Shown: positions 44,470-53,642, counted from the first letter of the stretch. The stretch: 64,000 nt of DNA from Dehalococcoidia bacterium (GCA_003104995.1 PQAO01000027.1:36799-100798); one strand, 5' to 3'. Notes: generated from the sequence alone by a model not told the origin. Numbers and translations: made by a program.

Positions 44470-45868
44470 CCTGATCCTGCCTCCAGGCAGGAAGATAGAG
44501 CGGACGCCGGGGCGCGCCGTGATCTTCCTCCCGCCACCGTGGGAACGCCGCTTCGAAGGCCTCGACAACCTTTGGGTCGAACTGCGTTCCCGCGCAGCGC
44601 AGTATCTCAGCCAGCGCAGCGTCTGGCGACTGGCCTGCACGGTAAGGCCGGTCAGAGATGATGGCATCGTAGGTGTCGCAAATCGCGAAGATGCGCGCGC
44701 CAAGGGGGATGTCCTCGCCCTTGAGCTTACGAGGGTAGCCATCGCCGTCCCAGCGTTCATGGTGGGCGAGCACGATCTTCGCAGCGGGACGCAGGTAAGG
44801 CACCTGTGCCAGGATCCGATAGCCCAGCGCGGGGTGCCGGCGCATAAACTCCCATTCCTCTTCGGTGAGCTTGGCCGGCTTCAGGAGGATCGCGTCGGGC
44901 ACACCGATCTTCCCGACATCATGCATCAGGGCCCCCCGATACACGGTGAGCAGCTCCTCTTCAGTCTTGATACCCAGCATCTGTGCGATATCCAGCGAAT
45001 GCTGGGCAACCCGGACCGAGTGGCCGCGCGTTTCCTGGTCGCGTACGTCGAGTGCCGTGACGAGTGATTCAAGGGTGCCGGTGTACGCATCCTTCAGTTC
45101 GTCCGACATGTCGCGGATTTCGACGTAGGCGCTCTGGAGCTGCTCGTTCGAGCGCTCGAGCCGCATGACATTCTCGCGGGTGCGGTCGACGAACTGGGCG
45201 ATCGAGTAGCGGCTCAGGAGCAGGGGCAGCGCGAGGACGAGAATGGCGGCGATGCCAAGCTGTCCGTAGACGACGGCGAGACCGCCGCCGACCACGCCGA
45301 GCACCAGGTAGTGCGGCAACAGCCAGCCGAAGTTCTCCCTATAGCTCGCCTTCAGGGAGCGGCCGGATGTGAGGGCGATGATTGCGGAGACAGACCACGC
45401 ATCGACCGTGAAGAGGATCGCGGCGCCGGAAACACCCCCGAAGAAAGCCCCGAACGGCCGGTCGATGGCGTACTGCGTGCCAGTCGCGCCCACGGGGGAG
45501 AGGAACGCGGCGGCAAGGAATGCGGCGAGGACCTCGTGGCCGAAGTTGAACGCGAGCTTCCGCGCATTGTGGCTGGCCACCATGTAGCCGGTCATAGCCA
45601 CGCAGGCAGCGGCAAGCACGCCGCCGGGAGGCCCGAATAGCATCGCCGCCACGAGCGTGCCTACGAAGGAGATGGAAACGCGGCCGTCGAAGTAGAGGCG
45701 GACGGAGAGTCCCTCGCTCAATGCTGCGAGCAACACGACGGCGCCGAGCGCCACCGGCTCTTCTACCTGTTCGAGGAGGAATGCGGTGACGAAGGCCAGG
45801 ATGCCGGCCGCGCACATCACCCCGATGAATGCGCTTTCGCGCGCGTTGGAACCCATTGGATTCTTCAT
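44444..45868 (-). CDS. Membrane HD-GYP cyclic-di-GMP phosphodiesterase
   Basis: A 474-residue protein; start ATG 45868 (MKNPMGSNARESAF), with AGGTGAG before it. Residues 15-240 contain about seven hydrophobic helices like a MASE-type sensor. A short coiled segment (RSNEQLQSAYVEIRDMSDELK) leads to the HD-GYP domain: RGHSVRVAQHSL, LMHDVGKIGVPDAIL, HPALGYRIL and HHERWDGDGYP (all metal residues present, GYP intact). It probably breaks down c-di-GMP. It overlaps the TetR gene at its end. The ORF track start at 46360 is too early. Confidence 0.92.
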   Translation of the reverse strand: MKNPMGSNARESAFIGVMCAAGILAFVTAFLLEQVEEPVALGAVVLLAALSEGLSVRLYFDGRVSISFVGTLVAAMLFGPPGGVLAAACVAMTGYMVASHNARKLAFNFGHEVLAAFLAAAFLSPVGATGTQYAIDRPFGAFFGGVSGAAILFTVDAWSVSAIIALTSGRSLKASYRENFGWLLPHYLVLGVVGGGLAVVYGQLGIAAILVLALPLLLSRYSIAQFVDRTRENVMRLERSNEQLQSAYVEIRDMSDELKDAYTGTLESLVTALDVRDQETRGHSVRVAQHSLDIAQMLGIKTEEELLTVYRGALMHDVGKIGVPDAILLKPAKLTEEEWEFMRRHPALGYRILAQVPYLRPAAKIVLAHHERWDGDGYPRKLKGEDIPLGARIFAICDTYDAIISDRPYRAGQSPDAALAEILRCAGTQFDPKVVEAFEAAFPRWREEDHGAPRRPLYLPAWRQDQDAPGRAAG

Positions 45869-45929
45869 CTCACCTACTCTATCGGCGCGCCTTCGCGAGT
45901 CTGACAGCGGCAACGGGTCCGCGCGTTGC

Positions 45930-45945
45930 CATTTGGTAGCAAATG
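45930..45945. promoter_or_regulatory. Palindrome upstream of the HD-GYP/TetR operon
   Basis: CATTTG-GTAG-CAAATG, six-base perfect arms with four-base centre, 62 bases before the HD-GYP start in the 298-base divergent gap (45869-46166). Suggestive of a TetR-type operator; no firm proof. Confidence 0.35.
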
Positions 45946-46166
45946 CAAGTGGAAACTCTGGCGTGGCGCTTGCAAAGTGAACGCCCGGGACTCCCAAATC
46001 TGCGTGCGCGCATGGCCGCTCCAGATTCGCTGGTAGCCTTCTGGAATGCTCCACCAGCCGGACTCTCCGGTGACCGGGCTGGCGAAGGTGACAAAGGTGA
46101 CAACTGAGTGACTGCTCAGCCCGTTGCGCAACCTTCAGCACCATGGAACCGCGTAGACTGGCCGGT

Positions 46167-47369
46167 ATGCCCAAGCCACTGTCTGGAATCCGTGTTCTCG
46201 ACTTCACTCGATACCAACAAGGGCCGTTCGCGACGGTGATTCTTGCTGACTTCGGGGCCGAAGTGATCAAGGTCGAGGAGCCGAACGGCGACTTTGGCCG
46301 TCGCATGTGGCGGGAGCCCGACGGCTTTTCCGCATTCTGGGAAGCACTCGACCGGGGCAAAAAGTCCGTGTGTATCGACCTCCGGACAGGGGAGGGCCAG
46401 GAGCTCGCCCTGCGGCTCGGTGATGGCTGCGACGTGGTGGTGGAGAACTTCAGACCCGGGACGATGGAGCGGTGGGGCCTGGGCTACGAGGCGTTTGCGG
46501 AGCGGAACTCACGGGTGATCTACGCGCAAGCAACGGGCTGGGGCACGAAGGGCCCGATGGCGGACCTGCCTTCGTTCGACCAAATCTCCCAGGCGTTTAG
46601 CGGATTCGCCCAGCATTCCGGTGGCGGGCCGGGCTCGCGCCCGGAAGTACCGTATCCCGGGATAGCCGACCAGACCGGCGGCATGAACCTGGCTCTCGGC
46701 ATCATGACCGCCCTCTTTGTCCGCGAGCGGACGGGCATCGGCCAAAAGGTGGAGGTTTCGCTCCTGGGGACTCAGCTTGCACTGCAGTCGCCCGAACTTT
46801 TGCACTACCTCCACTTCGGCGAGGAGCGGCCGCGCGAATTCCGGGCATCGCCCACCGTCGGGCACTACCAGTGCAGCGACGGCAAGTGGGTGATGGTCGT
46901 GGGGATCGACCAGAAGTTCTGGCCGCGCCTGCTTGCCGCGCTCGGGCGCGAAGAGTTGACCGAAGACAGCCGCTTCGCGCGCGGCTACGGGCGCTGGGTG
47001 AACCGCCGGGAGCTGGAATCCCTGCTTGAAGACGCCTTCCGCACGAAATCCTCCGGGGACTGGCTGGAGCGACTGCGCGAGGCGGATGTGCCAGCGTCGC
47101 TCGTGCTGGACTACGCCGGCCTGGCCCGGGAGGAGCAGCCGGCGGCCAACCAGTACATCGTGGAACAGGACCACCCAAGATTCGGGCGGCAGCGAATCGT
47201 AGGGCTGCACATCCAGCTTAGCGAGACCCCTGGCGAACCGGGCGCGCCCGCACCACTACTCGGCGAGCACACGTGGGAGAGCCTGCTGGCACTCGGACTC
47301 AGTCCGTCAGAGGTAGAGGCGCTCGAGGGGCGCGGGGTGGTTGGGCCGGCAGGGGGGTCTAAGGGGTAA
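46167..47369 (+). CDS. CaiB/BaiF family CoA-transferase
   Basis: About 400 residues, class III CoA-transferase. I choose ATG 46167 (MPKPLSGIRVLDFTR), eight bases after TAGACT and without a ribosome site, suggesting a leaderless start; the track begins eight codons earlier. Family features: RYQQGPFATVILADFGAEVIKVE, DRGKKSVCIDLRTGEG, VENFRPGTMERWGLGYE, and the catalytic aspartate in PSFDQISQAFSG. Closest to the enzymes for carnitine/alpha-methylacyl or formyl-CoA types, but the substrate is unknown. It overlaps the convergent cysS end by 11 bases. Confidence 0.88.
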   Translation: MPKPLSGIRVLDFTRYQQGPFATVILADFGAEVIKVEEPNGDFGRRMWREPDGFSAFWEALDRGKKSVCIDLRTGEGQELALRLGDGCDVVVENFRPGTMERWGLGYEAFAERNSRVIYAQATGWGTKGPMADLPSFDQISQAFSGFAQHSGGGPGSRPEVPYPGIADQTGGMNLALGIMTALFVRERTGIGQKVEVSLLGTQLALQSPELLHYLHFGEERPREFRASPTVGHYQCSDGKWVMVVGIDQKFWPRLLAALGREELTEDSRFARGYGRWVNRRELESLLEDAFRTKSSGDWLERLREADVPASLVLDYAGLAREEQPAANQYIVEQDHPRFGRQRIVGLHIQLSETPGEPGAPAPLLGEHTWESLLALGLSPSEVEALEGRGVVGPAGGSKG

Positions 47370-48579
47370 GGTCGCCAGTTGCCGGCCCGCGCGCGCCGGC
47401 GAAGGCGAACCCGAGAGTTGCCAGCGCGGTCCTGATCTCGGCTGCTGAGGTTGCATTGCCCGGCCCGGATTGGAGGCGGTGAGCGGCCTCGTCAAGCACG
47501 TCCAGGGCCTCAGGCACGTTGAAGTCGGCATCCATGGCTTCGCGGAAGGCGCGCAAAATCGGGCCATCCGCCGCCGCGGGCCCGGCATCTTCTCGCGTGG
47601 CGACGGCCTTCAAGCGTGTATACCGATCGGTAAGGGCATCGAGATCGCCTTCGTGGTAGTTCGCATCGGAGCGCAGATGGTTACTGAGAAGGTAGAGCCG
47701 AAGGTGGTCGGGCTCGTAAGTCATCATGAGGTTTCGAGCGAGCACCAGGTTGCCCAGCGACTTGCTCATCTTGACGCCATCGAGCTGCAGCATGCCGTTA
47801 TGTAGCCACCAACCACTGAATGGTTCGACGCCGTATGCGCCTTCGGCCTGCGCGATCTCGTTCTCGTGGTGCGGGTAGATGAGATCGTGGCCACCGCCAT
47901 GGATATCGATCTGCTGGCCCAGGTGACGCACGGACATCGCGGTGCATTCAATGCTCCAACCCGGCCGTCCTGGCCCCCACGGGCTCTCCCAACTGGGGTC
48001 GCCCGGGTCGACCTGTTGCCAGAGGAGAAAATCGAGCGGACCGCGCTTCTTGTGGGCGCGCTTCGACTCCGGGTTCTCGAGCTCCCCCAGCTCCGCCAGT
48101 GACAGGGCGTTGAGCCGGCCATAGCGCGTGAAGGACTCAGCCTCGAAGAAGACATCGCCGTCGACCACGTAGGCGTGACCGCGATCGATGAGCCTTGCGG
48201 TGGTTTCAATGATCTCCGGAATGTGGTCGGTGGCGAACGGATAGGCGGAGGGCCGAAGGACGTTCAGCCGGTCCAGGTCGTTCCGGAAGATGGCGTCGTT
48301 TTCGTCGCGGATCTCGGAGATTGGCCGCCCGCCCTGCCGTTTCGAAACCATGATCATATCGTCGTCGATGTCCGTAACGTTCTGGACGTACTTGACGGCG
48401 TAACCCTGCGAGAGGAGGTAGCGGCGGAGGGTGTCGAACTGGACGTAGGAGAAGGCATGCCCGAGGTGCGTAACGTCGTAAGGCGTAACGCCGCAGACGT
48501 ACATCGACACGCGACCGGGCGAAACTGGCCGGAACTCTTGAATTTCCCGGCCAAGTGAAGAATAGAGACGAAGGGACAC
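47359..48579 (-). CDS. cysS: Cysteine-tRNA ligase (MshC-like active site)
   Basis: A 406-residue class I synthetase; start GTG 48579 (MSLRLYSSLGREI), GGAG seven bases before. The HIGH site is HLGH, KMSKSLGN the second signature, and zinc ligands are in MYVCGVTPYD, WSIECTAMS and GGGHDLIYPHHENE. It charges tRNA-Cys. The active site CGVTPYDVTHLGHA and the short length (typical CysRS about 460) also resemble MshC, the mycothiol ligase; mycothiol is not expected in Chloroflexota, where CysRS with this motif is known to me from related genomes. CysRS is the preferred call. Confidence 0.85.
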   Translation of the reverse strand: MSLRLYSSLGREIQEFRPVSPGRVSMYVCGVTPYDVTHLGHAFSYVQFDTLRRYLLSQGYAVKYVQNVTDIDDDMIMVSKRQGGRPISEIRDENDAIFRNDLDRLNVLRPSAYPFATDHIPEIIETTARLIDRGHAYVVDGDVFFEAESFTRYGRLNALSLAELGELENPESKRAHKKRGPLDFLLWQQVDPGDPSWESPWGPGRPGWSIECTAMSVRHLGQQIDIHGGGHDLIYPHHENEIAQAEGAYGVEPFSGWWLHNGMLQLDGVKMSKSLGNLVLARNLMMTYEPDHLRLYLLSNHLRSDANYHEGDLDALTDRYTRLKAVATREDAGPAAADGPILRAFREAMDADFNVPEALDVLDEAAHRLQSGPGNATSAAEIRTALATLGFAFAGARGPATGDLTP

Positions 48580-48690
48580 GGGCAGCTCCGCGGGAGACTC
48601 CGTGTAGCGTAGCAGAGGGTTACACCGGGCGCGTGCCCGCCCGGCTCGTCCAAACGGGGAAACACCCGCAGCCCTGGAGACCCTCAAGCA

Positions 48691-48864
48691 ACTGCCCTCT
48701 CGCCCCTGATTTTCGCGGCCATCCTGCTGGCTGGGGACACCAGTGCGAACCCGCTGGGCATCCGGCTGGTTGGCCCGGTGGCAGGCCTGCTCGTGCTCAT
48801 CGCGTTCCTGAGCTTCCGCAGGTACTCGCTGGCACCAGACGTTCCCGCGCCATCCGTTCCCTGA
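48691..48864 (+). pseudogene. Hydrophobic coding-like remnant without a start codon
   Basis: In the frame ending with TGA 48862-48864, about 50 codons read LSPLIFAAILLAGDTSANPL and GLLVLIAFLSF, with strongly GC-biased third positions like the real genes nearby. No ATG or GTG start, ribosome site or in-frame extension is present; the frame is closed at TAG 48610. It may be the end of a decayed membrane protein gene, or a gene with a rare start. The 291-base space between cysS and the hydrolase otherwise shows nothing. Confidence 0.4.
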
Positions 48865-48870
48865 TCGCCG

Positions 48871-50001
48871 CTACTCCTCCACGGCCGCGAGGAGCGCCTG
48901 GATGGTTGCGGTGAACTCAACGAGTTCCCTGGCGCGCGCCAGGGGGTTTCTCGGTGGCCGTGCCTCCCGTGAGCGCGTGTGCCCGAACAGGCGTGTAATC
49001 GTCACCCGGCGAAGCGCTGCAGCCGGCAGGTGCTCCGCCAGCCGAAGTGATTCGGTGAAGGGAATGAGGCGGTCGGCCCGCCCGTGCAGAAGCACAAGCG
49101 GGAGCCGGAGCTGCTCGAGGCCGGCCGTGCTGGTCAACAGCGGGTAACGCTCAACCGCGGCCGTCGCCATTTGCCTGGCGAGTTCGCGGGCGGTTTGCCT
49201 GTCGCCGACCTGCTCGAAGGAACGCGGGGCCAACAGATCCCATACCGGGCGGACCGTTGCCGGGAGCCCCGCCCGGAGGCTCGCATTGAGCGAGTCGTAG
49301 ACCCTGGTCCTGGCCATCGCGCCGTTCTGCCCCGCTGTGCGCACAAGGCGGTGGAGCGCTTCCGCCGCCCGGGTGCGGTCCGGTTCGGACCCAAACCGGT
49401 CGCCCTGGAGCAACGGCAGGAGGTTCGCCCCCATGATCCAGCGCCCGTAGGGGTCGGGGTCATACCGGTAGCGCTGTCCGTCCCAGTCGTGCTCGCCCAC
49501 GACCATTGCCACCAGTGTGCGCTCGATGTCCCAGTAGCCGCCCATCGCGGCCACTGCCTTCAGCCGGGGCTGCTCCTGGGCCGCGACGCTGAATGCCCAC
49601 CGCCCGGCCACGCTGAAGCCGATAAGCCCAATCCGGTTCATGTCGGCATCTGTCCGGGCCGCGAGACCGGCAAGGCCCGCGTGGACCGCGGGCAACGATT
49701 CGCCCGGGTCGACCCTCAATTCACGCCATGGGCGTACTTCCGGCGCGATGACGTAGTGCCCGGCAGCCGCCAACGAGCGCGCCATGAGGCGAAGCGCGTC
49801 ATGGTGGCGTCCCGGCACGGTGATTCCGTGCAACAGGATCCAGCCCGGCCGGCCCCGGGGCCAACCGTTCGGGGCGAAGACCGTCGCGTTGTGGCTACCG
49901 TCGGCCGTCTCGACCAGGACCTCGCGTTCGTGCGCGAGGTCCCGGGGGGCATGGGCGAAGCGCCAGAGGAAGCGCGCTGTGCTGATCGAGCCGAATACCA
50001 T
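48871..50001 (-). CDS. Alpha/beta hydrolase family protein
   Basis: A 376-residue hydrolase; ATG 50001 (MVFGSISTARFLWRFAHA) replaces the much earlier track start. The fold is supported by WILLHGITVPGRHHDALRLM (oxyanion region), the nucleophile in LIGFSVAGRWAF (GFSVAG), a probable acid in HGRADRLIPFTE and final histidine in RLFGHTR. The large cap domain includes many Trp/Arg-rich helices. Substrate is not known. Related multi-helix-capped enzymes act on esters or peptides. It is divergent from the DUF192 gene. Confidence 0.8.
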   Translation of the reverse strand: MVFGSISTARFLWRFAHAPRDLAHEREVLVETADGSHNATVFAPNGWPRGRPGWILLHGITVPGRHHDALRLMARSLAAAGHYVIAPEVRPWRELRVDPGESLPAVHAGLAGLAARTDADMNRIGLIGFSVAGRWAFSVAAQEQPRLKAVAAMGGYWDIERTLVAMVVGEHDWDGQRYRYDPDPYGRWIMGANLLPLLQGDRFGSEPDRTRAAEALHRLVRTAGQNGAMARTRVYDSLNASLRAGLPATVRPVWDLLAPRSFEQVGDRQTARELARQMATAAVERYPLLTSTAGLEQLRLPLVLLHGRADRLIPFTESLRLAEHLPAAALRRVTITRLFGHTRSREARPPRNPLARARELVEFTATIQALLAAVEE

Positions 50002-50159
50002 GGGTGTTACCGCCGTGCAGTCCCGCCAGCATCTCCCGGCCACCCGAAGTCCGCAATGATCCGGGCCAGCACGCTCATACAAGGGCGAGGTTTGGATGCC
50101 CGCGCCCCGGCCCGTAACGTTTTCGTCCTGCGACGCGTCTCTCCTAGGTCTGCGAGGAC

Positions 50160-50522
50160 ATGACGACACTGCGGGTGAAGGGCAGCGGTACCGTACTGGC
50201 AGCCGATGTGCGGCATGCGCGAAGCGTGGTCAGCCGCACTCGGGGTCTCATGCTGCGCCCTGCGTTGGAACCGGGATGCGGCCTGGATATTCGTCCCTGC
50301 GGTTCAATCCACATGATGTTCATGCGATTCTCCATCGACGCGGTGTTCTACGACCGCGAAGGACGGGTGACGCGCGTTGCGCACCGGCTGCGGCCCTGGA
50401 TCGGCCTCGCGTTCGGCGGACGTGGCGCTCGCGGAGTGGTCGAGCTCCCGGCGGACGCGGCCGATGGCGTGCAGGTAGGCGATGTTCTCGAGTTCGACGA
50501 CACCGGGGGAGCGTCGCCATGA
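50160..50522 (+). CDS. DUF192 family protein
   Basis: A 120-residue single-domain protein of the DUF192 family, with the typical blocks RTRGLMLRP, IHMMFMRFSIDAVFYDREGRVTRV and the ending GARGVVELPAD. No signal peptide. Family function is unknown. Start ATG 50160. Its stop overlaps the next ATG in ATGA (50519-50522), indicating translational coupling with the M23 peptidase. Confidence 0.85.
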   Translation: MTTLRVKGSGTVLAADVRHARSVVSRTRGLMLRPALEPGCGLDIRPCGSIHMMFMRFSIDAVFYDREGRVTRVAHRLRPWIGLAFGGRGARGVVELPADAADGVQVGDVLEFDDTGGASP

Positions 50523-51478
50523 CGCGGCAAAGGCAGCCCGCCCGCGTCCGGCGAGGACGCCAGGCTCCGCCCCAGCGCCGTTGGCCCCTGGTTGCCGGGG
50601 TCGCGGTTGCGCTGGGAGTCGCAGCTTCCGTTGCCGTTCTCGCGTTCGGAGGGGGACATGACAGCCCGGCAGGCGAAGACGGTCAGGGTGTGGCAGCAGT
50701 CACTACCCGGGGAGCCAATTCGCAAGCTGGCGAACCGAGCCTTTCGAAGCGCGCCGGGGGGCTATCCGAAGGAGCGGTCATCGCTCCCGCGAGCGGCCCG
50801 GTGCCGCCCGCGGCCGAACTCCGTGCCAGCGGTGGCGAACGCTTCAGCCTTCCCCTGCGAGCCCACGCCGGGGTGGAAGACTACTTCGGAACGCCGCGCC
50901 TCTACGGCCAGGTCCACGGTGGAGTGGACTTCTCCCTGGCCGGCCTCGCGGAGATTCCCGTGTTTTCCGCTTGCGCCGGAACGGTTGCCAGCGTGGGCGA
51001 GTCGCCGACGCTCGGCACCCACGTCGTGGTTGACTGCGGAGACGGCTGGAATTTCGTCGCCGGGTTCCTCGCCCAAACCACGGTCGGGGCCGGCGACGGC
51101 GCGTCCCCCACGACGGAGATCGGCAAGGGCACGCCTGGTGGTCACCTGCACGTAGAACTCCGCTACCAGGATGTCGCCGTAGACCCTGCTGGGTACATGG
51201 ACTTGCCCCGCCGCGTGATCCTCCCCACGCCGACACCCACCCCGACGCCGCGCCCGACGAGTACGGAGACGCGGGTAGCTTCGACGGGCGCCGGCAGCGC
51301 CGGGGCTGCGACTGCCACTGCGACTCCGCGGCCGAACCAGCCGACAGCTACGCCAACCGCCACGCCAACGATCACGAACACGCCCACGATAACCCCGACG
51401 CCGACGTGGACTCCGACTCCAACTCGCACGCCCCGGCCGGCCGCACCAACGCCCACACCCCTTCCGAGGCTGCAGTGA
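50519..51478 (+). CDS. M23-family peptidase with proline/threonine-rich tail
   Basis: A 319-residue exported protein. A single TM/signal anchor spans about residues 23-43 behind a basic N-terminus. The LytM/M23 domain covers about 130-230, with zinc ligands HGGVDF and HLHVEL (the HxxxD and HxH motifs). A long tail (about 240-319) of TPTPTP repeats follows, typical of cell-surface linkers in Chloroflexota. It would cut peptidoglycan cross-links or, if the site is not active, act as an activator. It overlaps the DUF192 and VWA genes by a few bases on both sides. Confidence 0.85.
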   Translation: MTRQRQPARVRRGRQAPPQRRWPLVAGVAVALGVAASVAVLAFGGGHDSPAGEDGQGVAAVTTRGANSQAGEPSLSKRAGGLSEGAVIAPASGPVPPAAELRASGGERFSLPLRAHAGVEDYFGTPRLYGQVHGGVDFSLAGLAEIPVFSACAGTVASVGESPTLGTHVVVDCGDGWNFVAGFLAQTTVGAGDGASPTTEIGKGTPGGHLHVELRYQDVAVDPAGYMDLPRRVILPTPTPTPTPRPTSTETRVASTGAGSAGAATATATPRPNQPTATPTATPTITNTPTITPTPTWTPTPTRTPRPAAPTPTPLPRLQ

Positions 51479-53412
51479 TGGGGCGACGAGCCAGGCCGGG
51501 TTCGTGGCTCGTTCTTGGGCTCGCGGCGCTGCTTGCCTCGTTCCCGGCGGGACTCTCCGGCGCCCAGCAGGGGGCGGACCGGGTGGAGGTCACCGCAACG
51601 CGGGTAGAAGGCACCCGGCTGACCGTGGCCGTCGCCGTGCTCGATGCAGCGAGCAACCCGATAGGCGGGCTCGCCATCGACGCGTTCACCGTAACCGTCG
51701 ACGGGGCCGCCATCGCGCCGGATACGGTCGCGAGCGGCGTAGACGCCGCACTGCCCCTCGGGATCATCCTCACGGTCGACACGAGCGGCAGCATGCAGGG
51801 AACAGCCATCGCCTCGGCGAAACAGGCCATCCTCCCGGTCGTGAACGCGCTCAAAACCGGGGACCAGGCTGCCCTGTTGACGTTTGCCCAAACGGTGAAC
51901 CTGCCGGTGCCCTTGACCGGCGAGACCGGCACGCTTGCAGCTGCGATCCAGGCGATGACGGCGACCGGCAATACAGCCCTTTTCGCGGGAGTGACGCGCG
52001 CCGCTGAACTGGCCTCGGCCGCCCCCCAGCCCCGGCGAGCGGTCGTGCTTCTCTCGGATGGCGAGGACTTCGGCGCCGCTTCCGGCGGGATCACGCGCGA
52101 CCAGGCGCTGGAAGCCGCCCGGGCGTCGGGGGTGCCGTACTTCGTCGTGGGCCTGGGACAGGAAGTCGACCAGCAGTTCCTCACGTCTCTGGCGAGTACC
52201 ACTGGCGGGCAGTACTTCGGTGCCGCCGACCCGGCCCAGCTGGGTCGGTTGTACGCGCGCATATCGGACCGCCTGCGCCAGCAGTACACCATCAATCTGC
52301 AACTCCCGGAGGGCCTGGCGGGTGGGTCTCACCGGCTCACCGTCTCGGCGGGAGGTGCCACAGCCGTGGCGACCTTCGAAACCGAGGGACCACCGCCGCC
52401 GCAGGCGCGACTCAGCGCCATCCCGGACGGCCTCGCGGAGGAGATGGTGGTGTCGCTCAGTGGAGTCCCCGCTGGCGCCACCGTGCGGTTCAGCATCGAC
52501 GGCGAGCCCGCGCCGCTGCTTGCCGACGGGCGTTCGGTCCGCCTCGACCCGTACGCCTTCGAGCCCGGCCGCACCTATACGCTGTCGGCCGCAATCGAGG
52601 GCGGGGACACGCTGGAGCAGACGTTCACGGTAGCCCCGCTGCCCCCGCTGTTGTTGGCGCCGCGCGAGATACCGAACCTGCAGCCGGGCGATTTGGTCCG
52701 GCTCACCATCCAGTCGCAACCCGGCGGCGTCACGGCCGCGTTCCTGGTGGACGGTGTCGAAGTGGGGCGTGTTACCGGCCCACCCTACGAATTCGTGGTT
52801 CCGGACACGAGCTACGCCGCCGGCGACCACGAACTGCGCGTGGTTGTTTCGAACGGAGCGGGTTCGGCGGAAGCCAGCTTCGGGTGGGCCGGCCCCTCTG
52901 AGCCAGGCCCGAACTACGCCGCCTACGTGCTCTTTGCGGCGCTTGGGGCGGTCGTCCTGGCAGCGATGGCCTTTGGCAGCTATCGGGCGTTCGCATGGTA
53001 CCGGGCACGGCCGGAGCCGCTCGACACTTCCGGCGTTTCGGATCAACTCGCGGCATGGGCGGAGTTGCGGCGAGGGGGACGGGACGAGCCCATTCCTGAA
53101 GATGCGCCAGTGCCAATGGCCGAACCCTGGGGGGCGCTCACGGTGGTCTCCGGCCCGGACGCGGGCAAGGTCTTCGAGCTACGTGACGACGTCGAGCTGG
53201 TGGGACGGGGTAAGTTCTGCACGGTGCGCCTGAGCGACCCCGGGTTGCAGGAGGCCCATTTCGTGATATCCCCCGACGGCCGCCTCAACGCCTCGACACC
53301 GCAGTGCCGGGTAGAGGTGGACGGCGAGGCGGTGCGTTCGGCTGTCGTCGGTCGAGGCTCGCGGATCCGGGTTGGAGGAACTGAATTCGCCCTGGAGAGG
53401 CACTCACCGTGA
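51478..53412 (+). CDS. Membrane protein with VWA and FHA domains
   Basis: A 644-residue protein; start ATG 51478, overlapping the M23 stop by one base (TGATG). A signal peptide (LVLGLAALLASFPAGLSGA) is followed by a VWA domain with an intact MIDAS start, DTSGS at 101-105, and SDGEDFGAASGG. Two Ig-like regions follow; a TM helix is near 485-510 (YAAYVLFAALGAVVLAAM). The C-terminal 90 residues on the inside look like an FHA domain (VGRGKFCTVRLSDP, EAHFVI). An external metal-dependent binding domain connected to an internal phosphothreonine reader is a signalling layout; the signal is unknown. Confidence 0.83.
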   Translation: MGRRARPGSWLVLGLAALLASFPAGLSGAQQGADRVEVTATRVEGTRLTVAVAVLDAASNPIGGLAIDAFTVTVDGAAIAPDTVASGVDAALPLGIILTVDTSGSMQGTAIASAKQAILPVVNALKTGDQAALLTFAQTVNLPVPLTGETGTLAAAIQAMTATGNTALFAGVTRAAELASAAPQPRRAVVLLSDGEDFGAASGGITRDQALEAARASGVPYFVVGLGQEVDQQFLTSLASTTGGQYFGAADPAQLGRLYARISDRLRQQYTINLQLPEGLAGGSHRLTVSAGGATAVATFETEGPPPPQARLSAIPDGLAEEMVVSLSGVPAGATVRFSIDGEPAPLLADGRSVRLDPYAFEPGRTYTLSAAIEGGDTLEQTFTVAPLPPLLLAPREIPNLQPGDLVRLTIQSQPGGVTAAFLVDGVEVGRVTGPPYEFVVPDTSYAAGDHELRVVVSNGAGSAEASFGWAGPSEPGPNYAAYVLFAALGAVVLAAMAFGSYRAFAWYRARPEPLDTSGVSDQLAAWAELRRGGRDEPIPEDAPVPMAEPWGALTVVSGPDAGKVFELRDDVELVGRGKFCTVRLSDPGLQEAHFVISPDGRLNASTPQCRVEVDGEAVRSAVVGRGSRIRVGGTEFALERHSP

Positions 53413-53558
53413 ATCTCCGCGGGAGCACCCGGGGATGGCACCGCCTTCATCGGGGGATGTGCTAGCGGCATGAGCGGCGACAGGACCCCGGACTTGTAAA
53501 AGCGCTGTGTGAACCACCTCACATAGGGGAAAACCCTGACGAATTCGGTGGATAACCC

Positions 53559-53583
53559 GTAACAAACGAGTGACTGCGGCGTC
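53559..53583 (+). promoter_or_regulatory. ECF-type promoter candidate upstream of the ECF sigma gene
   Basis: GTAAC (53559-53563) and CGTC (53580-53583) are separated by 16 bases, like the classical AAC...CGTC elements of ECF sigma-dependent promoters. It lies 60 bases before the sigma start, so the factor may activate its own gene. The rest of the 230-base gap (53413-53642) has nothing else clear. Confidence 0.45.
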
Positions 53584-53642
53584 TTACCCGTACAGGGCAC
53601 CGTGGGTGGGTCGAGTCACCCCGTTGTCCAGGCGGGGGAACT

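Noticed and set aside
51220-51460. Repeated CCGACGCCGACC-type DNA as a tandem repeat element
   Set aside because: It is the coding sequence of a threonine/proline linker, not an independent repeat.
51163-53046. 627-residue minus-strand ORF
   Set aside because: Antisense of the M23 and VWA genes; the GVGVGVG repeats are only the reverse of the TP repeats.
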